Assembly: GCA_019637395.1 (NCBI GenBank)
Contig: JAHBVR010000012.1
Coordinates: 62,001-126,000 of the forward strand
Source: Vulcanimicrobiota bacterium
GTDB taxonomy: Bacteria; Vulcanimicrobiota; Xenobia; Xenobiales; JADMJV01
Reading direction: 5' to 3'
Length of the DNA: 64,000 nucleotides
Notes under the pieces: model-generated
Told to the model about the DNA's origin: nothing
Seen by the model: the letters and a program-made list of their open reading frames with translations, nothing else
Database searches by the model: none
Shown here: positions 1 through 8,656 of the stretch, piece after piece
Layout of the letters: each line of letters opens with the position of its first letter
Numbering within the stretch: the first letter of the stretch is position 1
Program-made: the position numbers and the translations under genes

Positions 1-2807
1 AACTGGCCTTCCTCGAAAACCACCTCGCCGGCCAGGTACTCTACTTCTTCCAGTCGCTGATCGATGGCCACCAATTGCTCCAGATTCATCTGAGCAAATA
101 GAGGCACTTTGCGCAGCACCAGTAGTCGTTCCACTTTTTCCTCCTCGGCGTCGTCCCAAGACTTCTCTCCGCGCAGCCATTCCACCGCCTGGCTCAGCCA
201 GGGATCGTAAGCCAGCCACTGACTGGAGCAAAAAGCCTCCCAGTCGGCCTGGCGGACCAGCGCAGCGGGTAGATCGCTCATTTTATCGCGCAGGTCGCCA
301 CTTTCCAACAACAAAACCAGAAGCTGCGAGGCCTCCCGATCTCCCAGATTGGAAAGCACTTCCAGGGCATCGGCCCGGGCGCGCAGGTTGGTAAAGCGCA
401 GCACCTTTTCCACGCTGCGGATGACTTTGGGAGTCTCGATCCCGGCCAGGATGTCGAAGACCAGCTTGCGGCTGCGCTCGCCTGCGTTGTCCAAACAAAG
501 TTGCAGATAGTCCAATTGCACCTGGGGAGCGTCGCCCTGGGGCAGTTTCAGCAGTGTGCACACCCACAACTGTTGCACTTGCGCACGCAGCATACGGGTC
601 AGGCGCTCCCGACTCTCGCGCCGGCCGCTCTGGCTCAAACATGCCACCGCCGCCCGGGCCGTGTTGCCCGAGGCCGACTCCAGATAAGGAGCCAGAATCG
701 GCCCCAAATCCAGCGGGCAGGCGGCCAGGACCAGAATGCAGCGGTCTCGGCTGGCTTTGGAAGTCTCCTCCAGATGGCGGCTGATGCGTTGCCAGACCTC
801 GTTCTCGGCAGGAATCAATTCCTGGTGGCTGTGCAAAAGTTGCAGGGCGGCTCGCCGCACCGGCGCCTCGCGCCGGTCCAACGCTTCCAGGGCGGAGAGA
901 ACCCAGACGCGCCGCCGGCCCTGCTCCTCGCCCGGAAAGTCAGCCAGACGCAACAAAGCGGCTCGAGCCACGCGCGCGGAAGAATGAGCGCAGCGGGACA
1001 CCAGCTCGCTGCTCAAGTTCAAGGGAGTGTGGCGCAAGGCCGCTACCACCGTCGGCGGGTCCCCGTCGGCCAACATGGCCAGCAGGCACTGGCTGGCTGC
1101 GGCCGCTTCCTTGCCTTTAGGCAACCCGATCAACAGAGAAGCGGCCAGCGCGCGCACTTCCGTCTGAGCATCCTGCATACAGGCAACCAACCAGCCGGGC
1201 ACCAGACCGGGTTTCAGCTCGCCCACGGCACGCAAAGCGGCCAGACGAATTTCCGGCTCGGGGCTGGCGGCGCACTCCTGCAACAGCCGCCAATCGCGCG
1301 GCCAACCGGGCTGAGCCAGGGCCTGCAGACAGACGCGCCGCAGCCAGGTTGGCACCTCGTTCTCGCGAGCGGCCACCTCGGCCAGCGGAGCCCAGGCCTG
1401 GCGGCTGGCCAGGGTCTGGGCCAGACGCAAAATAGCCGGGTCCGGACTATCCGAAGCCTCACGGCACAGGTCTTGCCAGAGATTGGTGAGACGCTGCAAT
1501 TCGGAAGCCGCGAACCCCCCGCTGAGTTCTTCCAAATCGAGGCGTCCGGCCTGCACCTCGTCAATCATAGTGTGCAAGTAGGAACTGCGCACCGCCCAGT
1601 TGGCGGCGAAATAGAGCGCCGCTGTGGTCAGACCCAGACCGTACATCCAGGGGGCCGGTTCGGCTCCGGAACCGACCGCCCACAGGATCAATCCGGCCAA
1701 AGCCATGGCCGCATAGGTGACCAGGCCCTCCAAGAAAGCGCGCACACGGCCGCGCGAGCGCGCCGGCAGCGCATTATAGACCAATCCGCGAATAGGACTG
1801 GCCACCGCGTTCTCGAGACTCTCGCGGGTAGCTCTCAGCATAACCGCGGTGGCCAGATTGGGCATGACACAGATGGCTAGAAAGCTGAGACAGGTGGCGG
1901 CGGAATGAACCTGGTTGGCATTGGCCACACCCAGTGTGCGAATCAGCCAGGGGGTCACGGCCACTTCCACCACGATCTCCAGTCCATTGGTGATGGCCAG
2001 CAGGCGGCTCAAAAAGGCGGCCAACTGCTCGCTGTCCGGGTAGCTGGCCAGGATGATGCTCGAGTAGAGGTATTGACCGAGAAAGGCGGCCAAAATCATG
2101 CAGGCGCAGGAGACCACCAGTTGCTGCCCCAGTCGCGATTGGCGCAAATAGTTAGCGGCGTTGCGCATCTCACTGATACTGGTTTCGTCGGCTTCCTCCA
2201 GCTCCAGCGGGCCCCAGCGGCGCAGCAAACGGCGACTGAACCGCAATTGCAGCAGCGCCAGCAAGAGAAAGAAAGGCCACAACAAGAGCAGTTCTTCGGA
2301 GCGCACGAACGGCCCTAGCGCGGTGACCACAAAAGCCCCCAGCATGCCGCCGAGACTGGCGCCGACCACAAACAGCGGAAAAAGTCGCTTGGAGGCCAGC
2401 GTATCGAAAAAGTCTCCGGTAAAGGTCCAGTAGTGGTTGGTGAGGATGCATTGGCTCAAATAAAAGAGACTCACCAGCGCAAAATAAAGTCCGGGCACCT
2501 GGCGAGTCAGGCCCGCCCAAACCAGCAGGACCAGGGCCGCCAGACCACCCAGCAGGCGGATAAAATAGCGGTCATTCTTGGCCCGGTGCACGCCCAATGC
2601 ATACAGGAGACTGCCCAGCACGGTGGTAATGGCCGCGATGAGAAAGCTGAGAGGCAAGGCGGCCGGACCGTGATGGGCCAGCAGCAGCGATTCGCTGAGC
2701 ACCAGGCCCACCGTTTGAGCCAGATTGAGCAACAACGAAAGCAGCAAAAAAAACGCAAAGCGCGCCATTTCAGGCGCGCGCACCTGAGGGAAGAGCCAGC
2801 GGATCAT
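1..2807 (-). CDS. NTT/MFS-like transporter fused to HEAT repeats and a cyclic-nucleotide-binding domain (C-terminus cut by window edge)
   Basis: The reading frame is open from the ATG at 2807 to the window edge, 935 codons. Residues 1 to about 400 are a polytopic membrane module with roughly 10-12 hydrophobic helices. It includes the segment TNHYWTFTGDFFD and resembles the nucleotide-transporter branch of the MFS-like fold. Residues of about 430 to 880 are alpha-helical repeats of HEAT type. From about residue 895 comes LRKVPLFAQMNLEQL followed by YLAGEVVFEEGQ, the typical entry to a cyclic-nucleotide-binding (CNB) domain, which the edge truncates. The transporter-HEAT-CNB order is known from bacterial homologues whose substrates are mostly untested. 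The start overlaps the kinase stop by 4 bp (ATGA), so the two are translationally coupled. A cNMP-gated transporter or sensor is inference. Confidence 0.85.
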   Translation of the reverse strand, partial: MIRWLFPQVRAPEMARFAFFLLLSLLLNLAQTVGLVLSESLLLAHHGPAALPLSFLIAAITTVLGSLLYALGVHRAKNDRYFIRLLGGLAALVLLVWAGLTRQVPGLYFALVSLFYLSQCILTNHYWTFTGDFFDTLASKRLFPLFVVGASLGGMLGAFVVTALGPFVRSEELLLLWPFFLLLALLQLRFSRRLLRRWGPLELEEADETSISEMRNAANYLRQSRLGQQLVVSCACMILAAFLGQYLYSSIILASYPDSEQLAAFLSRLLAITNGLEIVVEVAVTPWLIRTLGVANANQVHSAATCLSFLAICVMPNLATAVMLRATRESLENAVASPIRGLVYNALPARSRGRVRAFLEGLVTYAAMALAGLILWAVGSGAEPAPWMYGLGLTTAALYFAANWAVRSSYLHTMIDEVQAGRLDLEELSGGFAASELQRLTNLWQDLCREASDSPDPAILRLAQTLASRQAWAPLAEVAARENEVPTWLRRVCLQALAQPGWPRDWRLLQECAASPEPEIRLAALRAVGELKPGLVPGWLVACMQDAQTEVRALAASLLIGLPKGKEAAAASQCLLAMLADGDPPTVVAALRHTPLNLSSELVSRCAHSSARVARAALLRLADFPGEEQGRRRVWVLSALEALDRREAPVRRAALQLLHSHQELIPAENEVWQRISRHLEETSKASRDRCILVLAACPLDLGPILAPYLESASGNTARAAVACLSQSGRRESRERLTRMLRAQVQQLWVCTLLKLPQGDAPQVQLDYLQLCLDNAGERSRKLVFDILAGIETPKVIRSVEKVLRFTNLRARADALEVLSNLGDREASQLLVLLLESGDLRDKMSDLPAALVRQADWEAFCSSQWLAYDPWLSQAVEWLRGEKSWDDAEEEKVERLLVLRKVPLFAQMNLEQLVAIDQRLEEVEYLAGEVVFEEGQ

Positions 2808-3808
2808 TGGACCGGACCGAGCTCGGCCAGGCGAGCAATCACCTCATTCGCGGTCTGATAACGCTGCTTGGGATCTTTGGCCAGCAACTTGGTCACGATA
2901 GCGTCCAGGTCGGGCATGGCCAGACCTTGCTCAAAAAGACTGGGGATAGGAGACTTTAAATGCATCATGACCGTCTTTTCCGGACTCTCGCCCAGAAAAG
3001 GCGGCACACCCGCGATCATCTCATAGAGCACGCAGCCCAGTGCATAGAGGTCGGAGCGCTCGTCGGCAATCCCCGTGTCCTGCATGCGCTCGGGAGCCAT
3101 ATATTCCGGAGTCCCAAAGGCCAGTCCGCGCGCCTTCTTAGCCTTGGGACCCCGATCGGACACCGCCGAGATACCGAAATCCATCACCTTGATACTGCGC
3201 CGGCTGGTCACGAAGATGTTGCGCGGTGAAATATCCCGATGAATGACTCCGCGCGCATGCGCCCAGCTCAAGGCGTCGGCCACGCCGCGAGCCACTCCCA
3301 CCGCTTCCGACTGAGTGAGCGGACCGGTTTCCAGGATGGAATCCAGCTCCTGGCCCTCCAGGTATTCCATCACGAAATAAGGGATTTTCGAGAAACCGGC
3401 GGCCCGGTAGGTGCCCGCGTCCAGCACTTTCACGATGGAAGGATGGCGCAAGTCGATACCGATTTGAGCCTCACGTTCGAAAGTCGAGACAAAGGTGCGG
3501 TTGCGCAGAGGCCCGCGATGGGGAATCTTGATGGCTACTGTCTGCCCTTGCGCATCCACCCCATTGTAGACGGTAGCCGTGCCCCCATCGGCCAGCAACA
3601 CGCCCAACTCAAACTCGCCCACTTTACCGTCCTTGGGAAGGGGGGCGGCTTCGGCCCAGTCCTTCGGCACATGAGTGCGCATGCGCCGCCGGAGCACGGT
3701 TCCCAAGATGACCACCCCCAGGGTCACGCCCCCAACCACCGCCGGAGAAAACTCGGGAAGCGAGAAATCAGGCGGCGGGCGCTTGGTCGAGGTCTGCTTC
3801 TTGGCCAA
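2804..3808 (-). CDS. Membrane-anchored Ser/Thr protein kinase
   Basis: This 334-residue eukaryotic-type kinase has one probable membrane helix at about residues 22-40, ahead of the kinase domain (about 66-328). Visible motifs are a divergent glycine loop (LADGGTATVYNG), VAIK with K94, the catalytic HRD at 190-192 with N197, DFG at 210-212, and the APE-loop sequence GTPEYMAPE. The loop reads HRDISPRN, so the usual lysine after HRD is serine; this occurs in many myxobacterial-type kinases and does not imply inactivity. The kinase lies 8 bp downstream of the FHA gene and overlaps the transporter-HEAT-CNB gene by 4 bp. The FHA protein is a likely phospho-dependent partner. The domain order (helix before the kinase) is opposite to the PknB arrangement. 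Confidence 0.93.
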   Translation of the reverse strand: MAKKQTSTKRPPPDFSLPEFSPAVVGGVTLGVVILGTVLRRRMRTHVPKDWAEAAPLPKDGKVGEFELGVLLADGGTATVYNGVDAQGQTVAIKIPHRGPLRNRTFVSTFEREAQIGIDLRHPSIVKVLDAGTYRAAGFSKIPYFVMEYLEGQELDSILETGPLTQSEAVGVARGVADALSWAHARGVIHRDISPRNIFVTSRRSIKVMDFGISAVSDRGPKAKKARGLAFGTPEYMAPERMQDTGIADERSDLYALGCVLYEMIAGVPPFLGESPEKTVMMHLKSPIPSLFEQGLAMPDLDAIVTKLLAKDPKQRYQTANEVIARLAELGPVQ

Positions 3809-3816
3809 AGTTCAGG

Positions 3817-5301
3817 TCAGCTCTCGGTGACATCGTCCACCACGGACGTCCGTCGACCCAGGCGCAGCGTGAGCCCTTCAAAGAGTTGAATGGTGTTGTC
3901 CAGGCGCAAGGTCGCTTCTTGACCGGCACGGACTTCCTGACCCTGCACTACCGCCATCAAGCCGGCCTGGCGATGCTGATAACGCAACGAGGTTTCACTG
4001 ACGACCAGGCGGCCGGTCAAAGGTACCAGACGTTCGTCGTCGATCTTGATATCACAGTGCGGTCCGTTGCCAATCAAGTTGGTAGTTCGCCGCAGAGGCA
4101 GTTCGCGGGCACCCTGAAAAAGGCTGTAGCTGTTGATTCGCGCCTGCAGAGGCAGATATTCGTAACGAACCACCGTGCGCCCCAGACGGAAACAATCCCC
4201 GGAAGCCAATTCCTGGTGATGGCCCGGAGTGACTTCCTCGCCGTTCAGCGGCAAGGTCAACTCACCGTCGAGATTGGTCAAAACCATGCCGTCGTCTTTG
4301 TAGGCCAGTTCGCAGTGCACGGCCCCGCGATCGGTCAACTCCACCAGGGTCTTCTGACCGATGCGGCCCAATGTAATAGGGCGCTCCATCTTGCGATGAT
4401 CCACCCAAAAATGAGTGCCTTTGAGGGGTCCGGCTAGAAAACGCAGTAAGTGCTGTTCGCCGCGATTCCAGAGGCGATCTCCTTCATGAAAAAGCCCCCC
4501 CTGCAACGGGCTGACTTGCTCTCCGGCCAGCAGCCGGGTGCGCAAATCGTTAGCCTGATCGCCAGGTACCAGCATGACCGCCACTCCACCGACCAGCAGC
4601 AGACTCTGGCTGCTCAGCAGATTACCGAATTCCGGTCCGGGATGACGCTGGCGCACGACCCCACCCAGAGGAGTGTCCAGCAGCACCGGACGCGTGCCGG
4701 TTTCCGCGCAGGTCACATGAATCTCGGGAGGCTTGTAGAGCAACAGACAACGACTGCTTCCCGCCCCCTGGACATTCAGAGTGGGCTCGAAGGTCTGGAC
4801 CGCCCCCGGTTCTTGCAGAATCAGCGTTTCCTGCTGAATCGGATGCAACCGCCCGGCGTCCGGTCCGTTCAAGATCAAGAGTTGATAGGCGGCCTGGGCG
4901 GTTTCGCTGGAGGCTACCGGGCGGGGCGGCGGAATACGCGCCGGAGCGGCTGCTTCAGCCGCCTCGGCCGCTTTGGGAGTGAGACGTAATTGCACCACCA
5001 GACTACCCATCTTGATGCGATCGCCCACGTGAATATACTGCGTGCCCTGCACCACTTTGCCGTTGATCAGGGTGTGGTTGGTGCTGGATCGGTGGGTAAG
5101 CAAAAAACGATTGCGCTTGGCGTCCCAGCTCAGAGTCGCGTGGATGCCTGAGACGGTGGGGTCGGGAAAACTGATCCGCGACGGCGACTCGTGCTTGGAA
5201 TAAGGGTCTTTACGGCCGAGTTCGATTTGATCGGCCAGCAGGGGAAACAACTCCCCTTTGCCCTGGCCTTCGACCACCAGTAATTCTAGTTCTGCGCTCA
5301 T
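3817..5301 (-). CDS. FHA-domain protein with several FHA-like modules
   Basis: This 494-residue cytosolic protein starts at MSAELELLVV; an upstream in-frame ATG at 5373 would overlap the preceding gene, so 5301 is preferred. Residues of about 28-110 form a good FHA domain with IELGRKD, SRISFPDPTVSGIHA and SSTNHTLING, the phosphothreonine-binding pattern. A linker rich in Ala, Glu and Pro follows. At least two further beta-rich segments (about 290-390 and 400-485) look like diverged FHA domains (ITLGRIG and IGNGPHCDIKIDDERL) that lack the full Ser/His pattern. The gene sits 28 bp after the flavoprotein gene and 8 bp before the kinase gene. By family knowledge FHA proteins read phosphothreonine marks, so this is probably the kinase's effector or scaffold. 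Confidence 0.88.
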   Translation of the reverse strand: MSAELELLVVEGQGKGELFPLLADQIELGRKDPYSKHESPSRISFPDPTVSGIHATLSWDAKRNRFLLTHRSSTNHTLINGKVVQGTQYIHVGDRIKMGSLVVQLRLTPKAAEAAEAAAPARIPPPRPVASSETAQAAYQLLILNGPDAGRLHPIQQETLILQEPGAVQTFEPTLNVQGAGSSRCLLLYKPPEIHVTCAETGTRPVLLDTPLGGVVRQRHPGPEFGNLLSSQSLLLVGGVAVMLVPGDQANDLRTRLLAGEQVSPLQGGLFHEGDRLWNRGEQHLLRFLAGPLKGTHFWVDHRKMERPITLGRIGQKTLVELTDRGAVHCELAYKDDGMVLTNLDGELTLPLNGEEVTPGHHQELASGDCFRLGRTVVRYEYLPLQARINSYSLFQGARELPLRRTTNLIGNGPHCDIKIDDERLVPLTGRLVVSETSLRYQHRQAGLMAVVQGQEVRAGQEATLRLDNTIQLFEGLTLRLGRRTSVVDDVTES

Positions 5302-5329
5302 AGCTTTCCCGTGGTGTTTTCCATGGACA

Positions 5330-6637
5330 CTATGCCCACCTTTTTGAAGAACGGACCGTTCGCGCAATCCCATTCCACATTCCCGAGAGAGGCGGGGTGT
5401 ATGGATGGTCCAGGTCCGAAAGGGCCTCGAAATCCAGGCCCTGGTCGATGGCCAGGGCCAAAGTCTGGAGCAGTGAGGTTACTTCGCCGCTGGCCACCGC
5501 CTGGGCTCCCAACAACCGCCGGCTGCGCGGGCAGAACTCGAGGCACAACTGCAGCCGACCCGGCTCGCTCCAATAAGCGGCCCGCAGGGGACCATCGCTC
5601 AAATAGCGGTCCCCCTCTCCCATTGCGCCCACCCAGCCCACTTCCAGCTCGAACACTTTGACGCTGGCGCAAGGCACACAACCGGCAAAGCTGCTGGACT
5701 GGCCCATGGATGCCGCTCCGGCAGCCCGACCCAGCAGCGCCGCCGGACGCGCCAGAGGCAGGTAGACCGGACGAGTGCCCTGGCGCGGGGGAATCTCGCA
5801 ACAATCGCCGGCTGCCCAAATGCGGGCTCGACTGGTCCGTCCCTGACGATCGACGCGCAATCCTCCCAGTGGACCTCGTTCCAGAGCCAGGCCTTCCAGC
5901 AGGGGATGGCGGGGGGACACCCCCGTGGCCAGCAAAGCCAGGTCGAAGTCGAGAACACTGCCGTCGCGGAGCTGAGCCCGCCGCTCTCCTTCCCAGGCCA
6001 TCAACTCGTGCTGGCGCCACTCCACTCCGTGGCGCGCCAATTCGCGCAACACCGTATCGTGCAGTGTGCCTACCAGGCCGAGAATGCGACTGCATGGGTC
6101 GAGCAAGGTCACCTGCTTACCGGCGAAGCGGGCCGCTTCGGCCAACTCCAGGCCGAGATAGCCCGCTCCCACCACCAGCACGCGGCGGCACTCGGGCTGG
6201 CGCAACCAGGCGCGCGCCCGCAGACTGCTGACCAGGTCGCGCGGCGCCAGCACGTTTTTCAGGTGGCCGCCGGGAAAATCAAAGCGCCCTCCGGGGGCCA
6301 GCAGCAGGTTCTGAAAAGGTAGATTATTGTTTTGTCCGCGGGCCAGGTCACGGTAATGGAGTCGTTGGTTGGCAAGGTCTATGGATTCCAGACGGCACTC
6401 GGTAAACAGGCGCAGGCCGCGCTCTTCCAATTCTTGGCGAGAATGAAGCAGCAGCTTCTGCGCATCGCCGATCTGGCCCCCCACCAGATAAGGCAATCCG
6501 CAGGTGCCGACCGAGAGCACAGGGGCCTGATCGAGCACCAGTACGCGCCCGGGTTGCCAGCGAGCCGCTTCCACGGCGGCGGCCAGGCCGGCCGCGCCAC
6601 CACCTATCACCACCAGGGCCGGCTCTTGCAAACTCAC
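5330..6637 (-). CDS. FAD/NAD(P)-dependent disulfide oxidoreductase, CoA-disulfide reductase/NADH oxidase-like
   Basis: The 435-residue flavoprotein opens with the FAD Rossmann motif VIGGGAAGLAAA. It carries a single active-site cysteine in VGTCGLPY (C46), as in CoA-disulfide reductases and NADH oxidases. A second, NAD(P)-binding Rossmann motif follows (VVGAGYLGLELAEAA), then IWAAGDC and the C-terminal dimerisation sequence HPYTPPLS. Length and order match the CoADR family. The single Cys, in place of a CxxxxC pair, points to a CoA-persulfide, NADH-oxidase or CoADR-type reaction; which one cannot be read from sequence. It is the first gene of the FHA/kinase/transporter operon or lies just upstream of it, which hints at a link between thiol redox state and signalling (inference). 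Confidence 0.88.
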   Translation of the reverse strand: MSLQEPALVVIGGGAAGLAAAVEAARWQPGRVLVLDQAPVLSVGTCGLPYLVGGQIGDAQKLLLHSRQELEERGLRLFTECRLESIDLANQRLHYRDLARGQNNNLPFQNLLLAPGGRFDFPGGHLKNVLAPRDLVSSLRARAWLRQPECRRVLVVGAGYLGLELAEAARFAGKQVTLLDPCSRILGLVGTLHDTVLRELARHGVEWRQHELMAWEGERRAQLRDGSVLDFDLALLATGVSPRHPLLEGLALERGPLGGLRVDRQGRTSRARIWAAGDCCEIPPRQGTRPVYLPLARPAALLGRAAGAASMGQSSSFAGCVPCASVKVFELEVGWVGAMGEGDRYLSDGPLRAAYWSEPGRLQLCLEFCPRSRRLLGAQAVASGEVTSLLQTLALAIDQGLDFEALSDLDHPYTPPLSGMWNGIARTVRSSKRWA

Positions 6638-6650
6638 CGGCGATGGTTAG

Positions 6651-7460
6651 TCAGGCTACTTTCTTGTCCTTCTTGAACAGGCCACTGAACCAGCGCACCA
6701 CCCGTTGCACCAGCCCCAACTTGGCGGGAGGCGCGGCAGTGGCGGCGGCGACCGCCTTGAAAAAGTCGGGCGGCGGCCCCAGTTCTTCTTCCTCCTCAGC
6801 GACGACGGCGGCCTCTTCGGCCACCTCGGCTACGGCAGCGTAGTCTTCAGCGGCCAGGTCGAGACTGAGAGAAGGCTCCTCCTCGACCGGCATGACCGGC
6901 AAAGGAATGGAGGAGCGCTCCAAAGAGCGGAGCATCCACTCCCCGGAGCGGCGTTCCTGCTCGATGACGCCCTGAAAATCCTCGACGATCGGGTTGATCT
7001 CGCGCTGCAGCACGGGATAGGCCACCGGCCCGACCTGGAGCACGCCTTCAATAGCGCCCAGACCGGCCTGTTGGGCGGCCCTGATGGAATCGAATCCAGC
7101 CCGGCAGGCCGCTTCCTGAGTGGCCACCACGGTAGCCTTGCCGGCCATCACGATATTTCCCCAGCGCTTGGCCACGGCCAGCACGGCCCGGTGGGAAGCG
7201 CGGCGAATGGCCCAATCGGCATCATCCTGGTCGGCGATGCTCTCGACCACTCCCCGCATCACTTTGCGGGTGACTTCAGACCAATCCGGCTTCTCATGGT
7301 CCAGATTCTTGTCGATGAGTTCTTCGACAGCGCCATCCAACTCGGCAGGCTCGTTACTTTCAAAAGCCTGGGAGGCGCGCAACCGGGTCATGACCGAGAG
7401 CGCGTCGTTCTGCTCGGCACCGACCCGAAAAGAAGGGTCATCGGCGGAATGTACTGACAT
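6651..7460 (-). CDS. Hypothetical protein with acidic linker and basic amphipathic C-terminus
   Basis: This 269-residue protein of unrecognised family starts at MSVHSADDPS (ATG 7460, preceded by GAGGG at a 5-nt spacing; a GTG two codons earlier is less likely). Residues of about 30-180 are mostly helical, with alternating Ala/Val/Gln stretches. Residues of about 185-235 are a disordered linker rich in Glu and Ala. The last 25 residues form a basic, tryptophan-containing amphipathic segment (VVRWFSGLFKKDKK) that could bind membrane or act as a docking peptide. There is no signal peptide. It lies between the PilZ-like gene upstream and the flavoprotein downstream (13 bp away), all on the same strand. 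No function is assigned. Confidence 0.75.
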   Translation of the reverse strand: MSVHSADDPSFRVGAEQNDALSVMTRLRASQAFESNEPAELDGAVEELIDKNLDHEKPDWSEVTRKVMRGVVESIADQDDADWAIRRASHRAVLAVAKRWGNIVMAGKATVVATQEAACRAGFDSIRAAQQAGLGAIEGVLQVGPVAYPVLQREINPIVEDFQGVIEQERRSGEWMLRSLERSSIPLPVMPVEEEPSLSLDLAAEDYAAVAEVAEEAAVVAEEEEELGPPPDFFKAVAAATAAPPAKLGLVQRVVRWFSGLFKKDKKVA

Positions 7461-7536
7461 AACCACCCTCGTCTCGAATTCGATTGAGGATTATTCAAAT
7501 ATGAGCCGGGCGGTCCTGCATGGATCTGAAAATTAT

Positions 7537-7956
7537 TCAACAATCAGCAGCCGTCGTGGCTCCCAGCTTCTTCTGCAGGTGACTCAGGAGTTGTTGGAGT
7601 TTCTTGCGGCTATCCCGCTGATGCAGCACCGACAGCCCCAGCGAGTGGCCGAAGCTGGACAGGTCGACCCATTCCACTTCGACATTGAGTTCCACCGGTT
7701 CCATATCCGGCCACTGCAACTCCAATCTGAGAATGGCGCCTTCCTCCTCGAGCCGGCCGGTTTTACACACCAGCGATTCCAGGCTGACGGCCGTGACGGC
7801 CACCTTGGTGACAGCCATGGGACTGGCCGGTTCCGACATGAGAGCAGGCAAAAGCATCGGCACCTTCATCAAGGGATCGGGCACCGAAGCCTGCGGGCGC
7901 GGGCGAAACCAGTTGTTGAAGCGATAGCGAGACCAGAGCCGTCGCAAATGAGTCAT
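7537..7956 (-). CDS. Hypothetical protein, weakly PilZ-like
   Basis: This 139-residue protein has a very strong ribosome-binding site (AGGAGGTG, 4 nt before the ATG at 7956). After a basic N-terminus (about 25 residues) it has a beta-rich core with alternating strands (VAVTAVSLESLVCKTG, ELQWPDMEPVELNVEVEWVD) and GHSLGLSVLHQRDSRKKLQQLL at the end. The core resembles the beta-barrel of PilZ-like domains, but the RxxxR and D/NxSxxG c-di-GMP motifs are not clearly present, so the assignment is weak. It is divergent from the DUF969/DUF979 transporter genes. The intergenic region between it and the next minus gene contains two copies of TTGAATAAT. Confidence 0.7.
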   Translation of the reverse strand: MTHLRRLWSRYRFNNWFRPRPQASVPDPLMKVPMLLPALMSEPASPMAVTKVAVTAVSLESLVCKTGRLEEEGAILRLELQWPDMEPVELNVEVEWVDLSSFGHSLGLSVLHQRDSRKKLQQLLSHLQKKLGATTAADC

Positions 7957-8026
7957 AGAACACCTCCTTTATTAAGATTTTTACCCAATTACCCTCAACA
8001 CCGGACACTTGCCGAAAGAGAATAAT

Positions 8027-8656
8027 GTGCAAGGTTGGGCTGTTCTGCTCTTGTTGGCCGGTTTGTTGTTGCGCCTGCGCACCACCGTGGTGGTGTTGCT
8101 TTCCGCTGGCGTGGCCGGCCTGGGCTGCGGACTGGACGGGCGCAAACTGCTGGAAATCCTTGGCCAGGCGTTTCTAGAAAACCGTACCCTGACGCTCTTT
8201 TTACTCACCTTGCCGGCCGTGGCCACGGTCGAACACTACGGTCTCAAGGAATGGATCGGCCGCTGGATTCATCACCGTGGCTGGCACCGGCCCGCCCAAC
8301 TGTTGCTGGGTTATCAGTTCTTTCGCGTGGTCTGCGGCACGCTCGGTTTGCGCCTGAACGGGCATCCCAATTTGGTGCGACCTCTGCTGGCGCCCATGGT
8401 CTGCGCGGAGACTCCCGAAGAGCAACACGAAACGATGAAAGCCGCCGCGGCCGCCGCCGAGAACTACGGAAACTTCTACGGTCAGAACCTGTCGCCGGTG
8501 GGTGGAGGCGTGCTCATGGCCTTCGCTACCATGAAAGGGTTAGGCTATGAAATGAGCTTGTGGCGCATGGTCGCGTTCGCCACCTTTCCCTGCGCCCTGG
8601 CGCTGCTCTTCGGCGCCCTCCAGTTTCGCCACCTGAGCCGTAGACACGATGCTTGA
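8027..8656 (+). CDS. DUF969-family membrane protein, 5-oxoproline transporter subunit type
   Basis: About 209 residues with five or so membrane helices. The sequence WAVLLLLAGLLLRLRTTVVVLL, with GHPNLVRPLLAPM and AAAENYGNFYGQNLSPVGGG, matches the DUF969 family. I start it at GTG 8027, preceded by GAAAGAG at a 6-nt spacing; a TTG at 8009 is possible. DUF969 and DUF979 proteins are nearly always encoded together and, by family knowledge, are linked to pyrrolidone-carboxylate peptidase and 5-oxoproline uptake. No such peptidase gene is visible next to the pair here. It overlaps the DUF979 gene by 8 bp, so the two form one transcription unit. Confidence 0.85.
   Translation: MQGWAVLLLLAGLLLRLRTTVVVLLSAGVAGLGCGLDGRKLLEILGQAFLENRTLTLFLLTLPAVATVEHYGLKEWIGRWIHHRGWHRPAQLLLGYQFFRVVCGTLGLRLNGHPNLVRPLLAPMVCAETPEEQHETMKAAAAAAENYGNFYGQNLSPVGGGVLMAFATMKGLGYEMSLWRMVAFATFPCALALLFGALQFRHLSRRHDA

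Noticed and set aside
501-1880. Plus-strand open frame of 459 codons over the HEAT region
   Set aside because: It is the complement of the transporter-HEAT-CNB gene. Its product is low-complexity Gln/Gly/Arg-rich with no recognisable domain, while the minus strand gives a coherent membrane and repeat protein.
2804-3808. Kinase as a pseudokinase because HRD is followed by ISP instead of xKP
   Set aside because: The Lys to Ser change in this loop is frequent in myxobacterial-type kinases, and the VAIK lysine, HRD, N and DFG are all present.
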